64,000 bases of DNA, from positions 161,234-225,233 of the forward strand of contig NC_052356.1 of the NCBI RefSeq assembly GCF_009727055.1. The letters run 5' to 3'. Below the pieces are notes generated by a model. That model saw only the letters and a program-made list of their open reading frames with translations, searched no databases and was not told the origin of the DNA. Positions 1 to 11,442 of the stretch are shown in pieces (position 1 is the first letter of the stretch; each line of letters begins with the position of its first letter). Origin of the DNA: Benincasa hispida. Its lineage: Eukaryota; Streptophyta; Magnoliopsida; Cucurbitales; Cucurbitaceae. The position numbers were made by a program, and so were the translations under genes.

Positions 1-340
1 ATGTTTAATAGGTTGGTTAGGTTAGAAGGATAAGGTGGTGTGTGAAACCCGGATTTCCATTATTTCTACTTAAGCAGGTGTTAAAAGGAATTAACTAAGT
101 GAAAGTTAAATCCTATGTTGAAGAGAAGGAAATTTCTAAGTGTTGAATAGAATTTCCTTGAGTAGTTTTGAGTTAAGCTTTAATTTGTGAAATTTGACTA
201 AGTATTTGACAATGCGTTAGTATGTGCCATGCGTTGGCCATTAGACTTTGAAAGGATATTTGGGAGGTTAGTAGTGCATGCAGTAGCCAAGGTCTTGAAA
301 TGGTTAGAACAATGCAAATGGCAGCCTCAAGTTGCACATC

Positions 341-560
341 CAAGGGCAATGGACGTTGGATGCGTTGGATGCGTTGGATATGTTGGATGCGTTGGATGAT
401 GGATGCGTTGGATGCGTTAGATACGTTGGATATGTTGGATGCGTTGGATGATGGATGCGTTGGATGCGTTGGATATGTTGGATGCATTGGATGATGGATG
501 CGTTGGATGCGTTGGATGATGGATGTGATGGATGCGATGGACGTGATGGACGTGGCAGTG
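341..560. repeat. GATGCGTTG minisatellite
   Basis: About twenty imperfect copies of a 9-10 bp unit GATGCGTTG(G), with GGATATGTTG and GGATGATG variants, lie inside the LTR-like unit. Toward 520-560 it degrades to GATGGACGTGATGGACG. Open frames across it encode only Trp/Met/Leu/Asp repeats and are not genes. Confidence 0.9.
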
Positions 561-660
561 TATACTATGCGTTGATGGCATACTATGCATTAATGGTATA
601 CTATACGTTGATATCCGAGGCTAGCAGTATACATTGAAAGGAGTGTTGGTCATTATCCTA

Positions 661-740
661 GTTGAACGCATATGAAGTTGGATGAATGCATATGAAGGAT
701 GAATGCATATGAAGGATGAACGCATATGAAGGATTGACGC
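661..740. repeat. GAATGCATATGAAG short tandem repeat
   Basis: Four to five copies of a 17-18 bp unit (GATGAACGCATATGAAG and variants) lie just downstream of the GATGCGTTG array, within the same LTR-like unit. Confidence 0.8.
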
Positions 741-2143
741 ATTCAAGGACTTCATCCGGACATGTGGCTTGTTAGGAGGAATTCTTAAGCCTTAAGTAAA
801 AGAGGTGGATGCATAAGAAGACATGCAAAGTTAAGGGCTATGCATTGGTGAAAGGAGAAGAAGACACTTTGGCTTGCACTGATGTAAGAATGCATTGATG
901 GTGTGAGGAAAAGACACTTGGACATGCAACCAAGTAGGAGGTGTCAGCCGTGGAGCAATCTTGGACGCCTATAAATAGGGCCAAGGACTTCAGATAAGAA
1001 CTCAAATTCTCTTCAAAGGACATAAAGAAGAGTGTGTGAGGACTAATTGGGAGAAGACTATGCATTGATGGAGGAACGCATGCATTGGTAGCAAGACCAT
1101 GCGTTGGTCAAGAGGTTCCAAAAGGGGAGATGCTGTCAAGTAGAAAAGACAGGAAGTAGCATCAACTTGGAACGAGGAGTTCTCCCAGAATACTCATGCG
1201 TTTGATGTGATTCTAAACCCATATGAAAGCTAAAAGAGTCTAGTTTTCATGGTAGGGCTGCTGGAGAAAAATCTCAAAGGAATCGGGCTGGAGAATGAGG
1301 AAAAAACATAAGGTTCAAGCAATCGGGTAAGCTGGTCCAGTCTTAATGTTTTGATGATTCTGGCCAAACCACGACGATTTATGAGCTACGATTTTATGAT
1401 AAGCTTCCTGAGACATTTTAGAACATTTTTTAAGAAGGAAGTATCTTAAAATAAGGTCTGGAACTATGAGTAATCTAAGCTGATATTTGAATCTGGAATT
1501 TAGGATTCAAAAAAGGAAACCAAGGAAACCTAAGGAACTTCGGAAAGGAAAGTTCCTAACCAACCAAGGTGAGTGGTTATTGTGTGTTTTATTGTTGATA
1601 TGAATTCTATATATAGGTAAATATATATAGGGGATAATGTTAAATTGGCATGATCAGGGATATGTGTTTATCTGATTACTATGCTTGTTAAGATATTGCT
1701 TGTATGTTTGTGTTGGAAACTGGAATTGTACCCAGGATATATAGTTAGCATGCTTGAAAAGGTACTTGGCAGGAAAATATAGTTGGCTTTGGTCGGTGAG
1801 AAATTATAGTCGGTGACAACCGGCGGAAAATATAGTCAAGTTACCTAAGCATAGCTAGCGGGAAAATAGTCGATGTGCACATTGGCGGGATAATAGGGTA
1901 CAGGGAAAGTTTCCACATAAATTGTTGATACATTGCTTGAGTATACGTGTGAAAAAGCTGGGGATGTTTTTATTATATGATAACCAACGGTCAAGCTGGG
2001 GTTGATTGTTTTAACCAGCGGTCAAGCTAGGAATTGTCCAGCGGTCTGGCTAGAAAATAATAATGAACTTGCGGTAATATTCTTGTTAACTATGTATTGC
2101 TTTCCCAAAAATATATTTCTATTGACAAAGTTATTTGTTTATC

Positions 2144-2154
2144 NNNNNNNNNNN
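2144..2154. other. sequence gap (11 N)
   Basis: Eleven unresolved bases in the LTR-like unit. The flanking sequence is ordinary LTR sequence. Confidence 0.99.
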
Positions 2155-2462
2155 GTAGCGGAAAGTGAGGAGTTCCAGGGTGCTGCTAAGGTCAAAGTCT
2201 GCCACAAGCCACAGTTACACTTCTAAAGGGTTTTATAGTTGGTGTTGTAAACTTTGTTGTTAAGTCTTTGAGTTGTATAAACGCTACATTGTTGTAAAAT
2301 AAAATGGGCCTACTTAATCAGTTGATTGTTGAATTTATTCATTGGTATCAGAGTTATTTCCACAAGATTTATTAAGCAGTAAGTGTCAACAAAATGGTTG
2401 ATAACTGCTGTCAATCACGCCCTTTCTCAGGCTCAGAGGGTGGTCTGGGGCGGGGTGTGACA

Positions 2463-3875
2463 CAAACTAATGGGCAAGAAAAGGTATCCAACGGGGAAGT
2501 GAAGACTATTTTGGAAAAAGTGGTTGCTCGAAGCTAAGTAGGTGTCGTTAGTTCTACCTAACCCAAAACAAACAACATTTATAAAGCTTGAACAACAACC
2601 TAACTAACTCGTAGTTAAAGTGGAAGTAAGAGGTCGATCCATAGGGAAATGTTATTTAATCTTTTCCTTAACTAAGCTTAACTATGAAAGCTATAAAATG
2701 GAGGTTTTTTAAGACAAGAAACATGCTAAAAATCAAAAGATAAAGGATAGTTGTAACCAAATTTAGGACAATCTTGCTTCTAATCCAAGTTAGATGCTCA
2801 ATAAAATTCTTATCATTGAACTCTACAAATTTAATTCACAATTGAATTAAGCTCGCAACTACTTACTTAACTAGATTAAACTAGTCCCTACAAAGGCAGA
2901 CAACTAGCATAACCTAATCAAGAAATCGTCCTAATCAATGATTAAGATAGGATAGCCCTAACCCTAATCTATTTACATGCGTCTACCTCTGTTGGGTTCG
3001 ATAGCAGCCATATAAAAGAGAAAACACGCCCATTAAGTTCTAGGATTCAATTGCGTCGATTAATTGTTAAGACAGCTTACTCAATTAACTGAATTTCTCC
3101 AAATCTAGTAATTAGTGCATCTTAGGATAGCCATTCAACACACAATTACTATTGCCTCTTGGAGATCTTGACTAGACATTCTATCAAACACATTAAAAGC
3201 AACACATTCAATCATGAGTGAATGTGACAAAACCAAGCATCTAGGCTAAACATGTTCAAGATATAGATCATTCAACATGCTTCAAGAATTAAAAACAGAT
3301 TCAAGAATACGCAAATTCATATTGATAAAGACAAGTAGAAAACTTAAAAGAATTTGTAAGAAATCTTGAAATATAAACAATATTGAATTACTTCACAAAT
3401 CCATAGACAAATTCATGAACAATTACAAGTTATTGAATATAATTCAAAAAGAAATCAAAATCTAACCTGAGTATGAAACAAAATTACCATAGAGACTAAT
3501 TGATACAGAGAGAAATTCCAGCCACCATCGAAATCGTGCTTCCTCCTTCCGCAAAAATGAAAGAAAAATTATTTATACTTGCAGGGTAGCGTCGTAACGT
3601 TGGGGTCAGCGTTGCAACATTAAATCACAACAAATCCAAGAAGCGTTGCACTTGAGACCTGACATTGGTGGTTGACATTGCGTTGCACGAGGCGTGTGAG
3701 GCATCAATCGCGTCAAAATCCAAAGCGTTGCAACATTGTGGGGAGCGTTGCAACACATCGAGTTTTGCAACAAAAGTGAGCGTTCTGTCTTCAACTACTG
3801 TTGTTGGAAGGGAAATTAGGGATGGGGTTGCGCACGCAATCATGCGTTAGACATGGCTTAAGCTATGCGTTTACA
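2463..3875. repeat. retroelement-derived non-coding DNA
   Basis: No gene is seen. The stretch carries the phrase GAGGTCGATCCATAGGGA (about 2630-2647), which echoes the GAGGTCGAACACAGGGA phrase in the LTR fragments further right. The part at 3590-3780 has GCGTTGCAAC repeated in both spacings and orientations. It is probably a decayed LTR of the same broad class; boundaries are not resolved. Confidence 0.4.
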
Positions 3876-5141
3876 CCCATGCGTCAGAGGTCATGTGTTG
3901 GAATGAAAATGCGTTAATCTAGTATGCAATGACCACGCGTTCCTATCACAAGTTTTCTTACGCTCACGCCAAGTATAACGCGAATGCAAGTTTCTCGGAT
4001 AATTCGAGGTCGAACACAGGGACTTGTCACTCAATAATGCTTGTGAAGTAATTCGTTTGAGGCGATGAATAAAAATAAAAAGAAGAAGTTTAATGGATAT
4101 ACACACTACTTCTACTCCTAACTAAACAGATAGAGCAATATGACTTGCGATGAGAATTGGTAGATACACAACAACCATTAACTACTACTTAGAATGTTTG
4201 TTATCTTAAATCGCTCAAGTAATCCCAGCTTGTCACATTAACTCATCGCATACCTCTCGGTGGTCAGCCACATGACTATATCTCTATAGTGCATGGTTGC
4301 ATCGAGCATAAGACTGTGCCTATCTCTAGGAACAATGCATACTTTGCTTTAGTGCATTCCATCTCTTACCTTCTCAGGCATTTAGACGCGGTTAATTACT
4401 TATAGACAAGTATTGCAACAACTCATAGACAAGCGTTGCTACAGCCTTTTCACCAAGCAAAGAGGATTAACTCACTATACTCGCACAACGCACACCTCTC
4501 GGTGGGTTGCTACATGCATCCTATCTCTAGGCTACACGATTAAGTATGCGATTTCCTTTGATAAATAAACGATAAAGGTAAATGATGATAAAGATAAAGA
4601 TGATGAAGAAGATGGCATTGAAGAAATCAAGATATGCATTGATTACAAAATGTCTTAATATCTTAAGTTAAAATATAATACAATACAGAGGTTAGAGGAG
4701 AAATGAAAGACTCTGTGTCAAGGCTGTCGGTGGTGCCATGGATGAATAGTGGAGATGTCTTTCTCAAGCTCTATCTCCAGCGAAAGCTCCGGTTGTCACT
4801 CAGTCTGGTTTATGGAGATGAAGAATTCTCACTGGAAATCTCGCTCATGCTCTCATTTGTGATCGCAAACCTCTACCTTAAGGCAGAAGTTCAGATGCTT
4901 TGAAATGAAGGTCGACGGGGCTATTTATAGGGTTTATAAGCTACTGGTTGTTGATGATATCCTACTCATTGGGAATGATGTATGGTATCTGACTAACATT
5001 AAGAAATGGAGGCAAACGCATACGTTCGACGCATGGATGTTGTGGGACCAAAAATGTCTGTATGTATTAGTTCTAAGATGTTTAAGCATCTGGTAGCCAC
5101 TTCAAATACGAGTGTTGTAGTGGATTTAGGAACTTCATTTG
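3876..5141 (-). repeat. tandemly duplicated LTR fragment, copy A
   Basis: First of two near-identical copies about 1.52 kb apart; the second is 5397-6659. It shares AGGTCATGTGTTGGAATGAA, CACAAGTTTTCTTACGC and GAGGTCGAACACAGGGACTTG with the Athila-like LTR at 44268-46823, and the reverse complement of these with the solo LTR at 34018-36216. That places it in the same LTR family, transcribed on the minus strand. Its right part is not LTR sequence but two captured copia pol fragments (separate entry). Confidence 0.75.
4941..5141. pseudogene. captured copia RT and inverted integrase fragments (copy A)
   Basis: At 4941-5009 the plus strand reads VVDDILLIGNDVWYLTNIKKW, the catalytic YVDD-type block of Ty1/copia reverse transcriptase (VVDD here). 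It abuts at 5010-5141 a piece that on the minus strand reads ELIHTDIFGPTTS, the start of a copia integrase core. The two pol fragments lie in opposite orientations with no space between them and carry no start or promoter. The same chimera recurs in copy B. It is probably a captured or rearranged fragment, not a gene. Confidence 0.7.
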
Positions 5142-5396
5142 TCCGAGATTGATTCAGTTGAAGTATCAACGCGTTCTACCCATCTTGTGATCGCCCTTCT
5201 ATTATGGTTGTCACTCTGTGGCCGCAATCTCCAATTGATCACCGCATTTGCTTGATCACCGCAACTTCCATGCGATGGGCACATTCGATCACCGCAACTT
5301 CCATGCAATGGACGCATGCGATCACCACATGCATTCGTCTATGCAATAGGTCGGTTTTTAACCCATGCGTTTGTCTTTGTGGTCACCTATTTCCCA
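5142..5396. repeat. spacer with GATCACCGCAACTTCCATGC repeats
   Basis: This separates the two duplicated copies. It contains three imperfect copies of a unit of about 33 bp built on GATCACCGCAACTTCCATGC. A diverged copy of this spacer, starting CCGAGATTGATTCAG, reappears at 6979-7290 after copy B, so the duplication unit includes it. Confidence 0.65.
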
Positions 5397-6659
5397 CCCA
5401 TGCGTTCAAGGTCATGTGTTGGAATGAAAATGCGTTAATCTAGTATGCAATGACCACGCGTTCCTATCACAAGTTTCTTACGCTCACGCCAAGTTATAAC
5501 GCGAATGCAAGTTTCTCGATAATTCGAGGTCGAACACAGGGACTTGTCACTCAATAATGCTTGTGAAGTAATTCGTTTGAGGCGATGAATAAAAATAAAA
5601 GAAGAAGTTTAATGGATATACACACTACTTCTACTCCTAACTAAACAGATAGAGCAATATGACTTGCGATGAGAATTGGTAGATACACAACAACCATTAA
5701 CTACTACTTAGAATGTTTGTTATCTTAAAATCGCTCAAGTAATCCCAGCTTGTCACATTAACTCATCGCATACCTCTCGGTGGTCAGCCACATGACTATA
5801 TCTCTATAGTGCATGGTTGCATCGAGCATAAGACTGTGCCTATCTCTAGGAACAATGCATACTTTGTTAGTGCATTCCATCTCTTACCTTCTCAGGCATT
5901 TAGACGCGGTTAATTACTTATAGACAAGTATTGCAACAACTCATAGACAAGCGTTGCTACAGCCTTTTCACCAAGCAAAGAGGATTAACTCACTATACTC
6001 GCACAACGCACACCTCTCGGTGGGTTGCTACATGCATCCTATCTCTAGGCTACACGATTAAGTATGCGATTTCCTTTGATAAATAAACGATAAAGGTAAA
6101 TGATGATAAAGATAAAGATGATGAAGAAGATGGCATTGAAGAAATCAAGATATGCATTGATTACAAAATGTCTTAATATCTTAAGTTAAAATATAATACA
6201 ATACAGAGGTTAGAGGAGAAATGAAAGACTCTGTGTCAAGGCTGTCGGTGGTGCCATGGATGAATAGTGGAGATGTCTTTCTCAAGCTCTATCTCCAGCG
6301 AAAGCTCCGGTTGTCACTCAGTCTGGTTTATGGAGATGAAGAATTCTCACTGGAAATCTCGCTCATGCTCTCATTTGTGATCGCAAACCTCTACCTTAAG
6401 GCAGAAGTTCAGATGCTTTGAAATGAAGGTCGACGGGGCTATTTATAGGGTTTATAAGCTACTGGTTGTTGATGAATCCTACTCATTGGGAATGATGTAT
6501 GGTATCTGACTAACATTAAGAAATGGAGGCAAACGCATACGTTCGACGCATGGATGTTGTGGGACCAAAAATGTCTGTATGTATTAGTTCTAAGATGTTT
6601 AAGCATCTGGTAGCCACTTCAAATACGAGTGTTGTAGTGGATTTAGGAACTTCAATTTG
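5397..6659 (-). repeat. tandemly duplicated LTR fragment, copy B
   Basis: Near-perfect repeat of 3876-5141, including identical 66-codon chance frames at 4703 and 6221. Visible differences are a few single-base indels, among them one base lost in the captured RT block (GATGAATCC in place of GATGATATCC). Very low divergence means either a recent duplication or an assembly artefact; the adjacent N gap keeps the second possibility open. Confidence 0.8.
6459..6659. pseudogene. captured copia RT and inverted integrase fragments (copy B)
   Basis: Second copy of the chimeric pol fragment. A one-base loss in the catalytic VDD block shifts the RT frame. The inverted integrase part is intact up to the N gap and reads ELIHTDIFGPTTS on the minus strand. 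Confidence 0.65.
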
Positions 6660-6684
6660 NNNNNNNNNNNNNNNNNNNNNNNNN
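6660..6684. other. sequence gap (25 N)
   Basis: Twenty-five unresolved bases. Immediately right of the gap, 6685-6718 repeats a 34-base piece found in both duplicated copies (starting at about 4780 and 6298), then runs into poly-T. The local assembly is doubtful here. Confidence 0.99.
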
Positions 6685-6978
6685 CCAGCGAAAGCTCCGG
6701 TTGTCACTCAGTCTGGTTTTTTTTTTTTTTTTTGTTTTTTTTTTTTTTTTGTGGAAAATGTCTTCCAATTCCTAATAAGCATTTAGAGACTATAATTACA
6801 AGAGAACTCCTTGCAAATAAATAATAATTATGGGTACATTATTACTTTTTGCTAAAATTTTATTTTGGATTTAGTTACAAACGCCGACATCTATCATGAT
6901 TGTATTATGTCTCACTACTACCTTTGTTGCGGTATGGGCAATGTCACATCGTCTTATCTTGTTGATACTCCCAAGGTA
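6685..6978. repeat. echoed fragment, poly-T and unassigned DNA
   Basis: After the 34-base echo there is a long T tract (6717-6750, with two G interruptions), followed by about 230 bp of AT-rich sequence without a recognisable gene. Sequence matching the spacer after copy A resumes at about 6979. This block is therefore extra relative to copy A. Confidence 0.5.
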
Positions 6979-7290
6979 TGCGTCCGAGATTGATTCAGTT
7001 GAAGTATCAACGCGTTCTACCCATCTTGTGATCGTCCTTCTATTATGGTTGTCACTCTGTGGCCGCAATCTCCAATTGATCACTGCATTCGCTTGATCAC
7101 CGCAATTTTCATGCGATGGACGCATTCGATCACTGCATGCATTCGTCTATGCGATAATTCAATTTTTAGCGCATGCGTTTGTCTTTGCAGTTGTCTGGCT
7201 TCAGCGCACGCATTTGTCTGCGATTGCTTATTTCCAACGCATGCGTTTGATTCCTGCGATAGCTACAAAAATAGACACTTTGGCACAGAG
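6979..7290. repeat. LTR spacer, second copy, GCATGCGTTTGTCTTTGC repeats
   Basis: Homologous to 5142-5396 over its first 150 bp, then continues with imperfect GCGCATGCGTTTGTCTTTGC repeats to about 7250. No gene. Confidence 0.6.
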
Positions 7291-7494
7291 TAATGCATAA
7301 TATTGAGGTCAGTGAGGATTTAGGTGCTAATCGACGCAAAACTCAATTTTTCGCAAATTCTAAGTATTATCACCGCGTTTTCTACTTATTAGTCCTCATA
7401 ATTCTAAATAAAATGCTTATAATAACTGGCATTCCTACCAGTTATCAGCTGCTTAACTCTTCACTTAGGGTCGTGACACTGAAACTTGATGATG

Positions 7495-7600
7495 AAACTC
7501 AATACTCGATGCTCGATGGCCTTTACTCGATACTCGATGCACGATGGCATTTACTCGATAGCCTTTTTGGTAATTACTCGATGGTACTTGATGGCATTTT
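7495..7600. repeat. TACTCGATGCTCGATGGC minisatellite
   Basis: Short array of units built on (T)ACTCGAT and GATGGC, ending with TACTTGATGGCATTTTG. The flanks 7291-7494 and 7601-7890 hold no gene that I recognise. Confidence 0.75.
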
Positions 7601-7889
7601 GATAATTTTATGATTCTCTTCAATTTATTTATTTTCTTGGTCATTTTTTATCTTTTTGGCCCAATTTTCTCTTAATGACTCCTAAATGCCTCGGGGACCA
7701 AAATTAGCATTAAAAGAAAATAATCAACACGATTTTAGAGAAATTAACATAGAAAATATATATCTTTAAAAGACCTAACAGTGATCAACCTAGGAAGGAA
7801 TAATCTGAGCTCATAAGGAAAAGTTTGCCATCTTCTAGTTGAGATCCAGCATAAGGCATATTGGGCAGTCAAGAAGTGCAAGTACGATT

Positions 7890-9640
7890 TAAAGGCAGCT
7901 AGGGAGGCCAGACTTTTATAGCTTCAGGAGTTTGAAGAGCTCAGCTTATTCAATAAAGATGTTATTCAACATTTCTTCAATAAAGTTGTTATTGAATCTA
8001 TAAATTGCACTTATAAAGTCTAAATCCAATAAACTAAGATCCATGGCTATTATATGAATACTTGAACTTTATGTAAAGACATAAAGATGAATCAAGTTCG
8101 AGTAAATAGCCAAAACGGTCTATAGTATATGAATAAGGTTGGGTGTCTGATTCTGGTAATACTATCAGATGCAGTCTACTTTGTAGTTGTTACAAGTTGT
8201 AAAGGTGCTACAAACGAAGTGATCCTAATTCGTTCATGTATTGACATGAGGAGTGGGGGCGTCCTATACAATGAGTTTGTATAAGATCGGACCAAGAAAT
8301 AAGTCACTCTTACTTTATAATGTTGTTTACTGTTTAAGACTGACTATTTCGCTTAGATGACCTAGGTAATTCGATCTTAATCCTGAGCTAACTATGAACT
8401 CCTATTTATTTGGGATTATCCTTAAATTTGCATAGGTGAGGGTTGACTCAACAACGCTGGCTCAATAGGCCTCCCATTTCAGGGAGACAATCGGATAGAT
8501 ACCTGGGGACATAGGGTGCAATAAGGAATTCACACCACCCTAATTTAGGGATAGAAGAAAGGTTGTTCTCTTAAGTACTGAATCTAGGTCTTGAACAAGG
8601 GGCCCCACCCTCTCATTGGCCCGAGGGGGATCCAATTTAGTGATTGGATCACAAACCAATTTTTCATTAGAGAATCAGTGAAACTTAAGGAGCAAGATGT
8701 AATATCGGGGGTAAAATAACATATTGACCCAGCCGTTATTACGAACAACCTGTGAAGGCTCGACTTACTAATTATGATTAAATCAAGTGGATACAAATAT
8801 ATCTACAGTGAGGAGAGTGCAACTATCGAGCTATAATGGTGTGACTTGGTAGTTAACGAGTACTGATTAATTTGATCTAAAGAGTTTTAGCCAATTAATT
8901 CTAAATCGTTGGAGCTCATGTTCTGTAGATCCATAAGGTCCCTCTACTGACTTGTAAAACATGAACACCTTGAATTAATAAATTAAGTGAATTTGGAATG
9001 ATATTATTTTCAATTGTTAAAATTGAACTTCAATTTGAAAATGGTCAAATTGAAATAAGGGTTTGAATTTGAGTAAGTTCAAATTCGAATTAGGGTTTGT
9101 ATAATTATATTTGATATAATTAACGTTTAATTTATTTAAATTAAATGAAATTGGAGATTTTATAATATTTAAACAATGATTTAAATATTAATTATATGAA
9201 TAAGATTCATGATTAAAATTGGGTGTCTGATTAATTTAATATTTGATATTAAATTATTTAACTAATTAAATATGTTTAATTTATTAAAATAAAAATTAAT
9301 TTTCAATTTCAATTCAATTTGAGAAATTAAATTTTGATGTTTTATATTTAATTAATTATGAATTAACTAAATCAAATTTTAGTTAATTTTGGTATTAATT
9401 CAAATTTGAAACTGAAAATACAAAAATTTGAAAACTTAGTTTGAGTGGGTTTTTCCCACATTTACACCAAGTAGGAGGTGTTCCTCCCAAATTTATATAC
9501 AAATCCCACTTCTTCATGAAGTTGTTACTAGTATTGAGCTGCATTTTAGTGCTTGCATGCACTAAAACTTGATTCGTAATTTGCCCATTCACTTGGTTGA
9601 TCATAGAATTTCTAATTTATGCAATGTTTTCTTGTTTTAA
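7890..9640 (+). repeat. copia-type LTR remnant, family C, plus orientation
   Basis: Matches the reverse complement of the LTR at 58606-60477 through most of its length: CCAATAAACTAAGATCCATGG, ACTTGAACTTTATG and GAATAAGGTTGGGTGTCTG at 8025-8160, and the shared region around 8860-8960 naming CTCCAACGATTTAGAAT on the reverse strand. Both ends are indistinct and no primer site or coding region is attached, so it is a decayed LTR. The 8950-9420 part is very AT-rich. Confidence 0.65.
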
Positions 9641-9840
9641 TCTTAGCTCATGCACCCTAGAAGACTAAAGCTACACACCCTAACATGATGATTAATTTCT
9701 TAATCAATGTAGATGCTCAACTAACTGGGTTCATTAATGTCCATATTAATTAAGCAACCACATTAAGAGAGGGAATCTAACTAAGTCAATTTAATAACCT
9801 GGATAGCTAAGTCGCGACGCTCTGTGCAATAATACACACT

Positions 9841-10760
9841 ATTGGGATTTGTACCCTAAACCCTCGTAATTAATTAGTTAATTAATTTAGTTGTTAAATA
9901 TGAAATATTAAATTATCCATTAACTCAAGATTATATATGTAATCTTGAAAAGTATATAATTGACATACAGGTGAATCATGTTCAAGAAACAAACTCAATG
10001 GTCTATAATATATGGATAAGGTTTGGTGCGTTATCTTGATGACACTATGAATATGGCCCACTTTATAATAGTTACAAACGGTTTGATCTAAATTTTTCAC
10101 CTAGAGATACATGAGTGGAGGTATCCTATATAAAAAGTCTGTATGAGACCGGATTGGGAAATAATTAATCTCCCTTTGTAAATCTGTTAATTGATTAGAT
10201 TAATATTTTACAAGATGATCACGTGTGACTCGATCTTAATCCTAAGTGAGTTCTGAACTCTTAGTTGTGAGGGTACATCCTTTGATTTGCACGGGTGAGA
10301 GTAACTCGAGTCACCGACTCAATATGCCTACCTTTTTGGGGACTTGATCGTATAAGAAGTTGAGAACATAACTCTACAAGTTGAAATTCACTCCTTCTCG
10401 TATAAGATAAGTAGATGAGTAGATGAGTAGCTGATTCTGGGACTTGAACAAGGGTCCCCACATTCTCACAGGCCTGAGAGAAACTTAACTAAATAGGAAC
10501 TCAATATTCCTACCATATTGAGGATCAGACCAAATAGAAATTAGGGACTCAATTGCCTACCATTTTGGGGATTTAACTGAATAGGAAGTTGGGAATATAA
10601 CTCCACAAGATGAAAGTCACTCCTTCCCACATAAGGTAAGTAGATGAGTAATTTCCTTAAGTGTTGATTTCGGGATTTGAACAAGGGTCCCCACCTTCTC
10701 ACTGGCCTAAGAGGAACTTAGATTATGGTTGAACCATAAACAAATTGTTCATTAGAAGAT
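9841..10760 (+). repeat. copia-type LTR fragment with internal tandem duplication
   Basis: Begins TATTGGGATTTGTACCCTAAA, the family C start (compare 60477 on the minus strand), and continues through the same landmarks (GGTCTATAATATATGGATAAGG). The right half contains a tandem duplication: 10300-10480 and 10545-10722 both run from ACTCAAT..GCCTACC to a shared AACAAGGGTCCCCAC block and end in GAAACTTA/GGAACTTA. It is truncated before the normal LTR end. Confidence 0.65.
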
Positions 10761-11442
10761 CAGTAATACTTATTCTTTTCATATACATCTTATACTGCCT
10801 TCTTGAATCAATGCATCTTGTGACCCAACAATAAAATTATCTCTAATCTTAATTCCTTAAGATGCTACTTCAATTACTATCATCTGAAAGTCTTGGAATT
10901 ACTCTAATTAACTAAAAATTTATCATCTACCATTTAAAAGCGAAGAAGTAACTTGCAATATTTTTTTTTGCACCTGCTTCTTCAGATCATATTTACTCTA
11001 TAATGCGTTCCATATTTTATTGACAAATGTGAAAGTACTACCATAATACCATAAAAACGAGACAAATATGTGAGAGTAGAGAGAAGAGAAGATTGAAGAT
11101 CATGTATGTGTTGTTGTGTATTTGAGAGTGTTGTAAGTGAGATATTTATACTTAAGCAATAAAGTTAATAAACGAATCAATTCTTACGATCAAATACGTT
11201 TTCTATTAAATTTTATAAAAGAAAAGACATCTTTAACTTGCTTCCTCCTTTACAAGTTAAAACCTTATTAAAACTGCATGTTACAACACTTCGTATTATG
11301 GTTTATTAGTCACTTCCAAGTCACGATCATAATTCATAAAAGGATTATTCAACAAACGAAAAACCTACACAACGCGAGCAAGTTCTTCATTGCACCTTAT
11401 TCTTGCTATTATTGTTGGTGGAAAACCTAGAGAATTACTAGA
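10761..11442. other. 3' flank of SDR gene
   Basis: No gene is supported. The segment next to 11443 is the likely 3' UTR of the SDR gene. On the minus strand a TATAAATATCTC at about 11136-11147 is followed by CACTTACAAC and a short 22-codon frame beginning at 11102. That looks promoter-like but no gene follows it. Confidence 0.4.

Larger units (their letters stand above)
41..2462 (-). repeat. LTR-like unit, family A, copy 1
   Basis: The right end, read on the minus strand, begins TGTCACACCCCGCCCC; the left end, on the same strand, finishes TTTCACA, so the unit has TG...CA termini. It is a diverged inverted copy of the unit at 15417-18686: the terminal 120 bp, the stretch around 760-830 and the left end all match its reverse complement. 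A motif resembling a tRNA-iMet primer site (TTGGTATCAGAG) lies inside at 2342-2353. No matching 5-bp duplication flanks it here (TGGTG left, CAAAC right), so it may be one LTR of an element that extends left of the window. The purine-rich stretch at 24-40 could be a polypurine tract, which would argue for the opposite orientation. No coding capacity is seen. Confidence 0.6.

Noticed and set aside
173..637. Open frames of 60-104 codons on both strands
   Set aside because: They cross the GATGCGTTG minisatellite and encode only short repeated residues; there is no gene-like composition.
41..2341. LTR ending at the primer-like motif at 2342
   Set aside because: The related unit at 15417-18686 has a TAGTG duplication placing the end 120 bp beyond that motif.
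4703..6421. Two identical 66-codon frames as a duplicated gene
   Set aside because: They are identical because the whole 1.26 kb LTR fragment is duplicated; no domain, and the frame lies in LTR sequence.
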